Assembly (NCBI RefSeq): GCF_004117875.1
Contig: NZ_RAHW01000007.1
Coordinates: forward strand, 1-64,000
Source of the DNA: Geomonas oryzae
GTDB lineage: Bacteria; Desulfobacterota; Desulfuromonadia; Geobacterales; Geobacteraceae
Reading direction: 5' to 3'
DNA: 64,000 bases
Shown here: piece after piece, positions 26,764 through 38,665 of the stretch
Numbering within the stretch: the first letter of the stretch is position 1
Layout: each line of letters opens with the position of its first letter
The notes under the pieces: model-generated
Told to the model about the DNA's origin: nothing
Databases searched by the model: none
What the model saw: only the letters and a program-made list of their open reading frames with translations
Position numbers and translations under genes: made by a program

Positions 26764-26872
26764 AACCTCCGAAAGAGGCCGGGATAATTGCGGTCGGTCA
26801 CTTGCTTTTTACGGAGTGTCGGTATTATTTTTATTGTGTGGTTCGTTGAACTTCCTACTCACAGGTGACCAT

Positions 26873-27367
26873 ATGCGGCTCTCACTATACCTCGAACACG
26901 GCGAACAGTTTTCACGGGCGGCACTCAAACTGCCGGTACAGACACCTATCGATATCGAATCGACACTGCTCAACTGCTACATCGAAGTGCTGCCGGTGGC
27001 GTCTTCTTATTACATGGGCCCTGACCACCTTCCCGGCATCGAATTCCCCCACCCCGACATCCGTGTGGTGTTCCAGCTTAAAGAACACCCGCAGGTGGTG
27101 GCGATCTACTCCATCGATGTCTTCGTCACCGACGCCATGCTGAGCCTGGTAAGCCACGCCCAGGGGCACACCCACGTGGACATCAACCGCAGGGCGGCGC
27201 ACATCGAGCGCCTCGTCGCGAACAAACAAAACGGGCTCCTGGAGCTGGTCGGCTGCAGCAACACGGCCCTCATCGACCGGCTCACCCAGGCCTTCGTCCA
27301 GCTGCGCACAACGTACCTGAACGCGCTGAGCGAAGAGGGGTGCCTCCCGGTGCCTAAGCACTTCTAG
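26873..27367 (+). CDS. Conserved hypothetical protein
   Basis: This 164-aa protein starts at ATG 26873, chosen for AGGTGA five bases upstream; an upstream GTG at 26816 would add an unlikely hydrophobic leader. It is soluble, mixed alpha/beta, without motifs that I recognise. A weak sigma54-like site (GG at 26792, GC at 26804) lies about 70 bp upstream. Confidence 0.65.
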   Translation: MRLSLYLEHGEQFSRAALKLPVQTPIDIESTLLNCYIEVLPVASSYYMGPDHLPGIEFPHPDIRVVFQLKEHPQVVAIYSIDVFVTDAMLSLVSHAQGHTHVDINRRAAHIERLVANKQNGLLELVGCSNTALIDRLTQAFVQLRTTYLNALSEEGCLPVPKHF

Positions 27368-27663
27368 CTTTCCGTCCCACAAAACAGCTCGAGGCACGGC
27401 CGGCACAGGCCGTCCTCGGGCTGCCATCCGGGAAACCTCTCCTGCACGCGCCCGACCAAGCCCGTATTTCCAGGCATGCTTTCTTCAATGACGAGTTCGT
27501 CCGCTTCCATGCCGCACACCGGACAGGTCTCGCCGTGCAGCGCCTCCCAGGTCTCCCGCAGCCCGCCGGTGAGGTTCGCCCGCTGCCGCTGCAGGCAGGG
27601 AAGCCCTAAAAGGGCGTCACCGAGCCTCACGTCCCCGGATTGCCGCCTGCTACCGCCCGCCAT
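27364..27663 (-). CDS. Small zinc-ribbon-like protein
   Basis: This 99-aa protein contains two CxxC pairs, CPVC and CRPC, about 40 residues apart, a spacing that suits a single zinc-ribbon site. I recognise no family. It ends on the stop codon of the plus-strand gene (4-bp tail overlap) and precedes nothing in its own direction. Confidence 0.6.
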   Translation of the reverse strand: MAGGSRRQSGDVRLGDALLGLPCLQRQRANLTGGLRETWEALHGETCPVCGMEADELVIEESMPGNTGLVGRVQERFPGWQPEDGLCRPCLELFCGTES

Positions 27664-27681
27664 GGCCCCTCTCCTTCCGCC

Positions 27682-28962
27682 TCAACGTTTCAACTCCTCC
27701 TTTTCCACCGTGACCAGCAGGCCGCTCACCCCGACCACGCGCACCTTTTCTCCACGCAGCACCGGCTCGGCGCAGGTCGCATTCCAGTACTCCCCATGCA
27801 CCACCACCTTCCCGTCCGGATCGAGGTCGGTGTCGGCCACCCCGACGGCTCCGATCATCCCCTCGACGCCGGTGATGGGAGGCTCCCGGTGCGCCTGGAT
27901 CACCTTCACGATCACCACGGTGAAAAAGAGCGCGGTGATGCCGACGGTCAGTGCGATCACCTTAAGGGACAGGCGCAGGTAGGGCTCGGGAGACGGGAAG
28001 AGTATCAGAGATCCCATGACCATGGCAACCACCCCGCCCACCGCCAGCATCCCGTGGGAGACCACCTTGATCTCGGCGATGAACAGGACGATGCCGAGCA
28101 GGATGAGGGCGAATCCCGCGTAATTGACCGGCAGGGTCTGCAGGGCGAAAAAGGAGAGCAGCAGCGAAATGCCGCCGATCACCCCGGGGAGGATGACGCC
28201 CGGGTTGGAGAGTTCGAAGAAAAGCCCCAGGATCCCCAGGAGCATCAGCATGTAGGCCACGTCGGGGTTACTGATCGCGTCGAGGATGCGGTCCCGCGTC
28301 CCCATCTCGTGGTGCACCACGCGGGCGCCTAAGAGATGCAGCACGCTCTCCTTGCCGCCGCGCAAAAGGGTGCGCCCCTCCAACCGGGTGAGGAGCTCTT
28401 CCCTGCTCGGGGCGACCAGATCGATCACCTTTTCCTTGAGCGCCGCCTCGGCCGTGAGCGATATGCTCTCCCGCACCATCTTCCCGGCGAGCTGGACGTT
28501 TCTCCCCCGCTTCCCGGCGATTCCCTCCACGTAGGCCTCGGCGTCGTTCACGATCTTAGCTTCCATAACCGGATCGGGTTTGCCTGAAAGTGACACCGGG
28601 TGTGCCGCGCCGATGTTGGTGCCGGGCGCCATGGCGAGAACGTCCGCGGCAAGGCCGATGACCGCTCCGGCTGATGCGGCGCGCGCCCCGGACGGAGTGA
28701 CGTAGACCACCACGGGAACCGGCGCGGCGAAGATCGCCTGCACAGCCTCACGCATGGCGAGATCGAGCCCTCCCGGGGTATCCAGCTCAACGAGGACGAG
28801 TCGCTCCCCCCGCGCAGCCGCCTGGGTCAGGTTGTCCTTCAAGAAGGAGGTGGTCACCGGGTTGATCGGCCCGCGCAGCGAGATAAGCCCGACCTGCGGC
28901 TCCTGCGCCGTTAGGCTGAACGGCAGGGCAAGCATCAACATGACCAGTAAAAACCGTTTCAT
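27682..28962 (-). CDS. NfeD-family membrane serine protease
   Basis: This 426-aa protein starts at ATG 28962 (GGGAGGTG upstream) and has a signal peptide. Residues about 20-200 are a ClpP/SppA-like protease domain, with the serine in GARAASAGAV and the oxyanion motif TPGG. Four or so membrane helices follow, then a C-terminal OB-like NfeD domain (about 360-426). By family these proteases cut membrane proteins such as stomatin homologues. No stomatin gene is next to it here. Confidence 0.9.
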   Translation of the reverse strand: MKRFLLVMLMLALPFSLTAQEPQVGLISLRGPINPVTTSFLKDNLTQAAARGERLVLVELDTPGGLDLAMREAVQAIFAAPVPVVVYVTPSGARAASAGAVIGLAADVLAMAPGTNIGAAHPVSLSGKPDPVMEAKIVNDAEAYVEGIAGKRGRNVQLAGKMVRESISLTAEAALKEKVIDLVAPSREELLTRLEGRTLLRGGKESVLHLLGARVVHHEMGTRDRILDAISNPDVAYMLMLLGILGLFFELSNPGVILPGVIGGISLLLSFFALQTLPVNYAGFALILLGIVLFIAEIKVVSHGMLAVGGVVAMVMGSLILFPSPEPYLRLSLKVIALTVGITALFFTVVIVKVIQAHREPPITGVEGMIGAVGVADTDLDPDGKVVVHGEYWNATCAEPVLRGEKVRVVGVSGLLVTVEKEELKR

Positions 28963-29158
28963 CTGTGCACCTCCCGTGGAAGCCCAGGCACGGCTCCGCA
29001 ATAACCGGCTCAAATTTCTTAACGCTTTCGCCTTCCTTTTTCATTGGGACACCCGCGCTATTCTTCCATTAAAAGCCGGCGTTGGCAAGTACCGCCACGC
29101 CGGTTACCCTTGCCTGACGATGACTTACCGTTTTTTCGCATACCCGTAAAAAAATAGT

Positions 29159-29187
29159 TTGACATTTAATCGTTTCAGTTATAGCTT
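29159..29187 (+). promoter_or_regulatory. Candidate promoter of the marR gene
   Basis: TTGACA (29159-29164) is followed after 17 bp by TAGCTT, or after 15 bp by TATAGC. The 266-bp gap 28963-29228 is AT-rich at its right end and holds nothing else that I can identify. Confidence 0.4.
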
Positions 29188-29228
29188 TACATCATCGACA
29201 AGATGTTGAGAGCAAACGGAGAGAGATC

Positions 29229-29666
29229 ATGAAAAAGGACGGCACTTCCAAACTCGCGTTGAACACCTACACGAAGCTGATGCGTGGCGCCGAATCCGTG
29301 ACCGGAAGAGTCGGACGCAAGATGTCGGAAGCCGGTCTCACCATAAGCCAGTTCGGCGTGCTCGAGGCCCTCCTGCACAAGGGTCCCCTGTGCCAGCGCG
29401 ACGTCGCGTCGAAGATACTGAAAAGCACCGGCAACATCACCCTCGTCATCGACAACCTGGAAAAGCAGGGGCTCGTCCTGCGCGAGCGTTCCCTGGAAGA
29501 CCGCCGCTTCTGCACCGTCATCCTCACCCAGAAGGGACGCACGCTGATCGAGGCCACCTTCGCCGAGGTCGAGGCGGCCATCGTCGCCGAGATGGGGGTG
29601 CTGACCGATGAAGAACAACAAACCCTGGGCAGGATCTGCAAAAAACTCGGATTACGGGAGGGATGA
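29229..29666 (+). CDS. MarR-family transcriptional regulator
   Basis: This 145-aa protein has the winged helix-turn-helix of MarR: LEALLHKGPLCQRDVASKI, the recognition segment GNITLVIDNLEKQGLV and the wing RSLEDRRFCTVILT. A GGAGAGAG lies just before the ATG. It lies 107 bp before yceI on the same strand and probably represses itself and yceI, a common arrangement. The ligand is unknown. Confidence 0.9.
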   Translation: MKKDGTSKLALNTYTKLMRGAESVTGRVGRKMSEAGLTISQFGVLEALLHKGPLCQRDVASKILKSTGNITLVIDNLEKQGLVLRERSLEDRRFCTVILTQKGRTLIEATFAEVEAAIVAEMGVLTDEEQQTLGRICKKLGLREG

Positions 29667-29773
29667 CGGGCAGGAATAAAGAGGCTTTTTTTTGAGATAA
29701 TAGTTCAACATCAAAAGACAACAATTCAAACCAAACAAAAAGAAAACTCGTACAGAGAAAAAGGAGAAACGCC

Positions 29774-30370
29774 ATGAAAAGAACCATCGCAACCATCGCC
29801 GCAGTAGCAGCTTTCGCCCTTCCCGCCCTTGCCTCCGCATCGACCTGGAACATCGACCCGGACCACTCAAACGTCGGCTTCAAGGTCCGTCACCTTATGG
29901 TAAGCAACGTGAAGGGGAGCTTCGAAAAGCACAAGGGGACCGTCGAAATCAACGACAAGGACATCACCAAGTCGAAGGTTGCCGTCACCATCGAGACCGC
30001 CTCGGTGAACACCAACGTAGCCAAGCGTGACGAGCACTTAAGAAGCGCGGACTTCTTCGACGCCGCCAAGTACCCGACCATGACCTTCGTATCGAAGAGT
30101 GTCGCCAAGGCCGGCAAGGGAAAACTCAGGGTGACCGGCGACCTGACGCTGCACGGGGTGACCAAGCAGGTGGTGCTGAACGTCGAAGGGCCGGCGAAGG
30201 AGAGCAAGGACCCGTGGGGCAACATCAGAAGCGGCGTCGTGGCTAGCACCAAGATCAACCGCAAGGACTTCGGCCTGGTCTACAACGCGGCCCTCGAGAC
30301 CGGCGGCGTGGCGGTAGGCGAGGAAGTGGACATCAACCTCGAGATCGAGATGATCAAGGCGAAACAGTAA
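29774..30370 (+). CDS. yceI: YceI-family periplasmic lipid-binding protein
   Basis: This 198-aa protein has a signal peptide (1-23, ALASA) and the lipocalin-like YceI domain: STWNIDPDHSNVGFKVRHL, KRDEHLRSADFFDAAKYP, VTGDLTLHGVTK and a final KINRKDFGL stretch. Family members bind polyisoprenoids or amphiphiles; the physiological role is unsettled. AAAAGGAG lies upstream of the ATG. Confidence 0.93.
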   Translation: MKRTIATIAAVAAFALPALASASTWNIDPDHSNVGFKVRHLMVSNVKGSFEKHKGTVEINDKDITKSKVAVTIETASVNTNVAKRDEHLRSADFFDAAKYPTMTFVSKSVAKAGKGKLRVTGDLTLHGVTKQVVLNVEGPAKESKDPWGNIRSGVVASTKINRKDFGLVYNAALETGGVAVGEEVDINLEIEMIKAKQ

Positions 30371-30383
30371 TTTCAGCTTTTGA

Positions 30384-30419
30384 AAATCCCCCCTGCCCCC
30401 CCTTCGCCAAGGGGGGGAC
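30384..30419. repeat. GC-rich dispersed palindromic repeat, copy 2
   Basis: Near-identical to 1702-1736: a C-run, TTCGCC, AA and a G-run. It lies just behind yceI. Confidence 0.6.
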
Positions 30420-30500
30420 GTCGGGGCTCAGGCTGCGCTTAGTGAGGAGCTTCCGCCCAGCCGAGAACACTTACCCCTTCGCTGGAACATGGTTGGAAAC

Positions 30501-30541
30501 AAAAAAGGTGCGCCCTCCCACGAGGACGCACCTTTTCTTTT
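30501..30541. terminator. Bidirectional Rho-independent terminator
   Basis: AAAAGGTGCG (30503-30512) pairs with CGCACCTTTT (30527-30536), with T-tracts on both strands. It serves yceI from the left and the hybrid kinase operon from the right. Confidence 0.85.
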
Positions 30542-30574
30542 ATGGCCATCAAAGAGCCCGCCAGCTGCACGTTT

Positions 30575-32815
<2,241 letters not shown>

Positions 32816-32862
32816 GGTTCCCTCTGACTTCTTCCATCCTCACCGTCGGTGCTCTGCCGCGG

Positions 32863-33354
32863 CTAGGCGGCGTGCGCCTCCCAGTCCAGCTCGCTCAGCA
32901 GCAGGAGCTGCTCCGGATCGAGGACGATCAGGAGGCGTTCGCCGCGTTCGATGACGCCTGTGACGCACTGGCGCCCGCCGCCTGCGGCGACAAGCGGCGG
33001 CGGAGGCTGGAGCTGTCCCTGCGGGACCCGGATCACCTCGGAGACCGCGTCCACCCGGAACCCCACCACCTTTTCCCCCACGGTCATCACCATGATGCGC
33101 GTGTGGCTGTCGTTTTCCACGGCGCAGAGGCCGAAGCGCTCGCGCAGGGAGATGATCGGGATCACCCCGCCGCGCAGGTTGATGATGCCGTCGACGTATG
33201 ACGGGGCGTTCGGGAGGCTCGTGATGACGGGAAGCCGCATGATCTCCCTGACACTCGCCACCTCCACCGCGAACCCTTCGCCCCCGACGTGAAAGGTGAC
33301 CAATTGGAGCAGCTGCTGCGCATCACCCCTTACTATCTGAAGATCGTTTGCCAT
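32863..33354 (-). CDS. cheW: CheW-type chemotaxis coupling protein
   Basis: This 163-aa protein has the CheW fold signatures LVTFHVGGEGFAVEVASVREI, the conserved INLRGGVIPIISL and VDAVSEVIRV. By family it links receptors to the CheA kinase. It lies 16 bp after the chemoreceptor gene; no CheA is in this operon, so it probably works with the CheA at 44.9-46.5 kb or with the adjacent hybrid kinase. Confidence 0.92.
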   Translation of the reverse strand: MANDLQIVRGDAQQLLQLVTFHVGGEGFAVEVASVREIMRLPVITSLPNAPSYVDGIINLRGGVIPIISLRERFGLCAVENDSHTRIMVMTVGEKVVGFRVDAVSEVIRVPQGQLQPPPPLVAAGGGRQCVTGVIERGERLLIVLDPEQLLLLSELDWEAHAA

Positions 33355-33370
33355 GACCGTTCTCCTTTTC

Positions 33371-35005
33371 CTAGGCCGCGAGCTTGAAGCGGCTCACCAG
33401 TTGCTGCAGTTCCTCGGCCTGCCGGGCGAGTTGCGCCGCCGCCATCGCCGTCTCTTCGGCGCCGCGCGCCGTGTGGTGCACTACGTCCGTGATCTGCTGG
33501 ATGTTGCTGGTCACCTCGGTGGTGGTTGCGGTCTGCTCTTCCGCCGCGGTCGCGATCTGGCTCACCTGCATGGAAACCTCGCTGATGCACCTGAGGATAT
33601 CTTCCAGGGCCTCTCCGGAGCGCTGCGACGACACCGCCCCCTTCTCGGCCTCCTGCACCCCCTCGTCCATGGCACGCACCGCCTCGCGCGTCTCGCCCTG
33701 GATCGCCTTGATCATGGCGCCGATCTCCTTGGTCGCCTTGCTGGTGCGCTCGGCGAGCGCCCGGACCTCGTCGGCCACCACCGCGAAACCGCGCCCCTGC
33801 TCGCCGGCCCTGGCCGCCTCGATGGCGGCGTTTAGCGCCAGCAGGTTCGTCTGGTCGGCGATGTCCTCGATGGTCCCGACGATGTCCCCTATCTCTTCGG
33901 AGCGAACCCCCAGTGCCTCGACGGTCTTCGAGGTGTTGCGCACACGGGCTGCGATCTCGCCCATGCCGACGATGGTTTCCTGCACCACCTTGGCGCCCCC
34001 CTGGGCCGACTCGGTCGACTGACGCGACGCCTCGGCGGCCAGCACGCAATTGCGGGCGATGTCCGCGCTCGTCGCCGCCATCTCCTCGCTGCCGGTCGCC
34101 ACGGTGCCGGTCTGCGAGGCGACCTCTTCGGCGCCGGTGGCGATCTGTGCCGAAGTTCCCTGCAGCTGCGTCGAGGCGGAGGCTATGCTGCTCGAGATGT
34201 GCACCGTCTGGGAAACCAGTTCCCTCAAGTTCGCCACCATGTGCCCCATGGCCGCCTGAAGTTGCCCGGTCTCGTCCTTGGAATCGACCACCACCTCGAC
34301 GGTGAGGTCCCCCTCGGCGAGCCGGTTCGCCACCTTGACCGCCTTGTCCAGGGGGCGGGTGATCATGCGGGTGATCGTGACACCCAGGACCAGAGCGAGG
34401 ATAAGCCCCAGGACCAGCAGCGCACCGATGGTGCGGCCGGCTGCCACGGCGGCTAGTTCGTTGTTGTGCGCCGTCACTTTCCCCTGCTCCTCCTTGACCG
34501 ACATCATCTTGTCGAGGAGCGCCTGCTGATCGAGGGCGGCCTGCTTCGCCACGCCGTGCAGGATCTCCCTGGCCTCCGCCTTTTGGCCCGACTCGTCCAG
34601 GGCGAGGATCTTGTCGACGTACCCCAGGTAGCTCACCCGGGCCTTGCTGAAGTCGGCAAAGAGACGGCGCCCATCCTCACTACCGATGCTCTTCTCGTAC
34701 TGGCCGGCCAGATCGGTTATCTTCCGGCGCAGGCTCACCACGGTGTCGACGTAGAGTTTTCGCTGTGCCGGGTCGGTCGCCTCGACCGCATCCCGCACGT
34801 TGATCCTTACCCGCTGGAAGCTGACCGACATCCCGGCCAGCTGCCCGAGCGGGACGGTCACTCTCTCGTAGGTCCTTTTCCCTTCCGCGTTGAGGTTGTT
34901 GGTCACCCTTATCCCGATGAAGCCGATCACCGCCGCTATGACCGCAACGCAGGCGAACCCGGCCGCCAGCTTCGTTCCTACCTTGAGATCCCTTATCGTT
35001 CTCAT
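33371..35005 (-). CDS. Methyl-accepting chemotaxis protein (4HB sensor)
   Basis: This 544-aa protein has two membrane helices (about 12-34 and 190-210) bracketing a four-helix-bundle periplasmic sensor. HAMP and the signalling domain follow, with the conserved hairpin tip [21 protein letters not shown] and [18 protein letters not shown] precedes the ATG. It is the first gene of an operon with CheW and a hybrid kinase, and has a sigma54 promoter about 115 bp upstream. Confidence 0.93.
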   Translation of the reverse strand: MRTIRDLKVGTKLAAGFACVAVIAAVIGFIGIRVTNNLNAEGKRTYERVTVPLGQLAGMSVSFQRVRINVRDAVEATDPAQRKLYVDTVVSLRRKITDLAGQYEKSIGSEDGRRLFADFSKARVSYLGYVDKILALDESGQKAEAREILHGVAKQAALDQQALLDKMMSVKEEQGKVTAHNNELAAVAAGRTIGALLVLGLILALVLGVTITRMITRPLDKAVKVANRLAEGDLTVEVVVDSKDETGQLQAAMGHMVANLRELVSQTVHISSSIASASTQLQGTSAQIATGAEEVASQTGTVATGSEEMAATSADIARNCVLAAEASRQSTESAQGGAKVVQETIVGMGEIAARVRNTSKTVEALGVRSEEIGDIVGTIEDIADQTNLLALNAAIEAARAGEQGRGFAVVADEVRALAERTSKATKEIGAMIKAIQGETREAVRAMDEGVQEAEKGAVSSQRSGEALEDILRCISEVSMQVSQIATAAEEQTATTTEVTSNIQQITDVVHHTARGAEETAMAAAQLARQAEELQQLVSRFKLAA

Positions 35006-35118
35006 TGTGAATCCTCCCTTGACTGCTTAGTGGCCGCGAAGCCTTGAAGGCTGCCTCTCCGGCCGGTCGGTTTGCCCCTGTTCCCTGCGGAACAGTGCGG
35101 CGTCTGTACTGCAGTAAG

Positions 35119-35136
35119 TAGCACGACTGGTGCCAA
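35119..35136 (-). promoter_or_regulatory. Sigma54 promoter of the chemoreceptor-CheW-kinase operon
   Basis: The minus strand reads TTGGCAC (35136-35130), then CAGTC and GTGCT, with GG and GC exactly ten bases apart. Only one position of the -12 block departs from TTGCW. The 284-bp gap 35006-35289 holds nothing else I can name. The gene for an NtrC-type activator ends at its upstream side. Confidence 0.75.
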
Positions 35137-35289
35137 GAATGTTTTTTCGTGTTTTCGAGGACTTACCTCAAGAAGAGGAGCACCGGAGTGTCCCCCGAAG
35201 GGACACCCTGTACGGATTGGGGACGGGAATATGACAAGGCGCTAGAGCTGGGGAGGGACGGCGACGGCATTGCTGCGGACCGAGTCCCG

Positions 35290-36657
35290 TCAGGAGCGGT
35301 AGAAGGCCTTGCGGTTCACCTTGAGAAGCTGTGCCGCTTTCGACTTGTTGCCGCCGCAGCGCTGCAGGGTGACGTCGAGGATCTGCTCGGTGAGGGCATC
35401 GAGAGAGAGCTGGTCCGGTGGAAGCGAGAGGTGGTAGCTGACACGGTCTCCCTCCGCTGCCGGTTCCGCGGCCCCGGGGGAGGCACCGGCCAGGGCCAGG
35501 TGCGCGGGACGGATCAGTTCGTTGTCGGTGAGGATCGCCGCCCGCTCAAGGCAGTTGCGCAGTTCGCGCACGTTTCCCGGCCAGCGGTAGTTGAGCATCA
35601 CCTCCATAGCCTGCGGCGAGATCCCAGGCAAAGGCTTCCCCAGGTGCTGGCGCAGCTGTTCGAGGATGTGGTCGCACAGGATCGGGATGTCGTCCTTTCT
35701 TTCGCAAAGAGGCGGAATGGTGAGCGGGAAGACGTTGATACGGTGGTACAGGTCCTCACGGAAGCGGCCGGCGGCGACCAGTTCGGCGAGACTTCTGTTG
35801 GTGGCGACGATGACGCGGCAGGAAACGGGGATGGGGGTGTTGCTGCCGATCTTCTCGAAGACGCGCTCCTGCAGGACGCGCAGAAGCTTCGCCTGCAGTG
35901 CGAGCGGCATGTCGCCGATCTCATCTAAGAGGATGGTTCCCTTGCGGGCGAGGCTGAACTTCCCCTCGCGGTCCCGGTCCGCTCCGGTGAAGGCGCCGCG
36001 CACGTGTCCGAAGAGCTCGCTCTCCATCAGGTGCTCGGGAATTGCCGCGCAGTTCACCGCCACGAACTCGGCGGGAAGCCCCTTCCCCGCGAAGTGGATG
36101 GCGCGCGCCAGCACCTCTTTGCCCGAACCGCTCTCGCCGTAGATCGCCACCGTGGTCTGTCGCGCCGCCGCGACGCGCGCGGCGAGTTCCAGCACCTGCT
36201 TCATGGCGGCATTCACGGTGACGACGCTCTGGAAGGTGTACCGGTCCGAGAGCAGCCCCTTGATCTGCTCGTTTTCCCGGACGATGTGCTGGTAATCGAT
36301 GGCGCGCTTGATGGTGATGCGCAGGTCGTCGGGCTGGTAGGGTTTTTCCAGGTAGTCGTAGGCGCCGCGCCGCATCGCCTCCACGGCGCTCTCGACGCTG
36401 CCGTGGGCCGTGATGACGATGATGGGAGGGGCCGCTTTGCGCTTTTGCACCTCCTCGATCAGGGCGAGCCCGTCCATCCTCGGCATGACCAGGTCGGAGA
36501 GGATCAGGTCGATCGGCTGCTGGTCCAGCAGCTCCAGCGCCTGCAGGCCGTCAACCGCGGTGTGGACGGTATAGCCTATGTCGCGCAGCTGCTTTTCCAG
36601 TAGGAAACGGAAGACCGGTTCATCGTCGACGGCGAGTATTCTGGTGGTGTTGGGCAT
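35290..36657 (-). CDS. NtrC-family sigma54-dependent response regulator (short C-terminus)
   Basis: This 455-aa protein has a receiver with Asp55 (LILSDLVMP), an AAA+ domain with Walker A GESGSGKE, GAFTGAD loop and Walker B ILLDEIGD, and a Fis-type helix-turn-helix (NKSKAAQLLKVNRKAFYRS). The chain stops right after the recognition helix; relatives usually have a few more basic residues. It is the last gene of the large chemosensory operon, 78 bp after cheB, and probably activates the sigma54 promoter at 35119-35136. Confidence 0.9.
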   Translation of the reverse strand: MPNTTRILAVDDEPVFRFLLEKQLRDIGYTVHTAVDGLQALELLDQQPIDLILSDLVMPRMDGLALIEEVQKRKAAPPIIVITAHGSVESAVEAMRRGAYDYLEKPYQPDDLRITIKRAIDYQHIVRENEQIKGLLSDRYTFQSVVTVNAAMKQVLELAARVAAARQTTVAIYGESGSGKEVLARAIHFAGKGLPAEFVAVNCAAIPEHLMESELFGHVRGAFTGADRDREGKFSLARKGTILLDEIGDMPLALQAKLLRVLQERVFEKIGSNTPIPVSCRVIVATNRSLAELVAAGRFREDLYHRINVFPLTIPPLCERKDDIPILCDHILEQLRQHLGKPLPGISPQAMEVMLNYRWPGNVRELRNCLERAAILTDNELIRPAHLALAGASPGAAEPAAEGDRVSYHLSLPPDQLSLDALTEQILDVTLQRCGGNKSKAAQLLKVNRKAFYRS

Positions 36658-36735
36658 GTGGCGTTGGCTCCCGAGTGCGGATGTCTTTACCCTTATCGGC
36701 AGCCGGCCGGGAAATTTAAGCTCCTGCCCCTTTAA

Positions 36736-37812
36736 TTACGAACGCTTTGCCCGTGCCGTCCCCTGGACCATGCCCGCTATGGTATCGGCGACCTGGTAGA
36801 GCGGGACCGCGGCGTCGACGCAGACCGTTTCCGCCACCGCCTTCGGCATCCCGTAGACTATCGCGGTCTCCTCCGACTCGACGACGACCCGCCCCCCGAC
36901 CTTTTTGATGGCGCGGGCGCCGGCCGCCCCGTCCTTGCCCATGCCGGTCAGGACGACCCCCAGGGAGCGGCTGCCGCAGACCTCGGCAGCCGACTCGAAG
37001 AGCGCGTCGACGGACGGGCAATGCAGGTGTCCTCCGGACTCCGGATCGAGCCATACCTGGAGGGCGCCCTCCTTGCGCCGAAGCCGCATGTGCCAGCCGG
37101 CCGGCGCGACGTAGACGTTGCCCGCGAGCACCGTCTCCCCGTCGCTCGCCTCCCGCACCGTGAGGGTGCTGCAACGGTCCAACCGCGCGGCGAGCGAGGT
37201 GGTGAACCCCGGCGGCATGTGCTGGACGATGAGGATCGGGCAGGGTGTGGGCTCGAGCCGGCTCAAGACCTGTTGCAGTGCCGGGGGGCCGCCGGTCGAG
37301 GTCCCGATGACCACGACGTCGGTCCCTGCGCTGCGCGCTTTACCCGGCGAGGCGGGCGCGGCTTCCCGCTTGCGCGCAGCACCGTGCAGCTTTTCCAGGT
37401 CGACGCAGGCCGCCACCTTGATCTTGCCGGCCAGCTCCCTCGCCAGGGCGCCGATGTCCATGGCGCCCCCCGCCGAGCTCTTGTCGATGAAGTCCACCGC
37501 CCCGATCTCCAGCGCTTTGAGGGTCTTCTCCCCCCCCTTGCCGGTCAGGCTGCTGAACATGATCACAGGCGCGGGGCACTCGTTCATGATCGCTTCCAGC
37601 GCGGAAAGGCCGTCAAGGACCGGCATCTGCACGTCGAGGGTGATCACGTCCGGGCGCAGGCACCTCGCCAGTTCCACCGCCCTCTCGCCGTTGGCCGCGA
37701 CACCGACCACCTCGATCTCCGGGCTCTCCTCGAACATCCGCATGATGGCGCGCCGCACGAAGGCGGAGTCATCGACCACCAGCACCCTTATTTTCCCGTT
37801 CAAGTCCCCCAA
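36736..37812 (-). CDS. cheB: CheB chemoreceptor methylesterase
   Basis: This 358-aa protein has a receiver with Asp60 (VITLDVQMPVLDG), a linker and the methylesterase domain with Ser in GTSTGGPPAL, His in VQHMPPGF and Asp in GMGKDGAAG. I place the start at TTG 37812, nine bases after AAGGA and 4 bp behind the cheR stop; the open frame to 37866 would overlap cheR. It removes methyl groups from receptors or deamidates glutamines. Confidence 0.92.
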   Translation of the reverse strand: MGDLNGKIRVLVVDDSAFVRRAIMRMFEESPEIEVVGVAANGERAVELARCLRPDVITLDVQMPVLDGLSALEAIMNECPAPVIMFSSLTGKGGEKTLKALEIGAVDFIDKSSAGGAMDIGALARELAGKIKVAACVDLEKLHGAARKREAAPASPGKARSAGTDVVVIGTSTGGPPALQQVLSRLEPTPCPILIVQHMPPGFTTSLAARLDRCSTLTVREASDGETVLAGNVYVAPAGWHMRLRRKEGALQVWLDPESGGHLHCPSVDALFESAAEVCGSRSLGVVLTGMGKDGAAGARAIKKVGGRVVVESEETAIVYGMPKAVAETVCVDAAVPLYQVADTIAGMVQGTARAKRS

Positions 37813-37816
37813 AGCG

Positions 37817-38665
37817 TCACGTCCTTTTCTGATAGATGATGGCACCCGGAAAACGAAGCGGCACATAGGAGGCGCCCGTCCTGGAAAGGGATTCCGAATG
37901 CCCGAGGAACAGGTAATCTCCGGACGCCTGCAGCGCCGTGAAGTTGTCCACCACCCGTTTGACGGTTTCCTCCGCGAAATAGATCAGGACGTTGCGGCAC
38001 AGGATGACGTCGAAGCGCTCCCCGGCCAGCCGCTCCCTAAGGTCGAGCAGGTTCCCTTCCGCGAAGCAGGTCCATTTCCGCAGGATCGGCCTGACGGCGA
38101 GTTTGTCCCCATGGGGGGTCAGGTACCTGCGCACGAGCTCCGGGTCGGCGGCCCAGAAGGCCCGCTGGGCGTAGAGCCCCTGCCGCGCCGCGTCGAGGAC
38201 CCGCGTGTCGATATCGACGCCGGTGATGCGCACGTCCCAGTCCCAGGAGAAACACCCCGACTCCAAAAGAAGCATCGCCAGGGTGTAGACCTCCTCGCCG
38301 CTCGAGCAGCCGGCGGAGAGGATGCGGATGGCGCGCTCGCCCCGGGCCGTCTTCCTCTCCTTGAGCGCCGGCAGCACCTCCTGCGCGAGGACCGACAACT
38401 GGGCCGCTTCCCGATAGAAGTAGGTCTCGTTGTTGGTGAGCAGCGGAACCAGGCGCTGCCACTCGGCCTCTCTTCCCGGCGAGAACTTCAGGTAGCAGTA
38501 GTACTCGGTGAAGCTTTTCAGCCGCAGCTCTTCCAGCCGCGGCCAAAGCTTCGCCGCCAGGTTCCTCCGGCTACCCTCCTCCAGCACGAGCCCCAGGGAT
38601 TCGGCCACATGCTCCTTGAACAGCCTGAACTCCTCAGCCTGCATGGCGGTCTTCTCCGCCGTCAT
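37817..38665 (-). CDS. cheR: CheR chemoreceptor methyltransferase (first copy)
   Basis: This 282-aa protein has an N-terminal helical domain and the SAM-binding domain with SAGCSSGEE, GVDIDTRVLDAAR and FDVILCRNVLIYF. The receptor loop region TNNETYFYRE is kept. The ATG at 38665 overlaps the HEAT-repeat stop by 4 bp; the longer open frame to 38791 lies inside that gene and is rejected. A second CheR is encoded on the other side of the HEAT gene. Confidence 0.92.
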   Translation of the reverse strand: MTAEKTAMQAEEFRLFKEHVAESLGLVLEEGSRRNLAAKLWPRLEELRLKSFTEYYCYLKFSPGREAEWQRLVPLLTNNETYFYREAAQLSVLAQEVLPALKERKTARGERAIRILSAGCSSGEEVYTLAMLLLESGCFSWDWDVRITGVDIDTRVLDAARQGLYAQRAFWAADPELVRRYLTPHGDKLAVRPILRKWTCFAEGNLLDLRERLAGERFDVILCRNVLIYFAEETVKRVVDNFTALQASGDYLFLGHSESLSRTGASYVPLRFPGAIIYQKRT

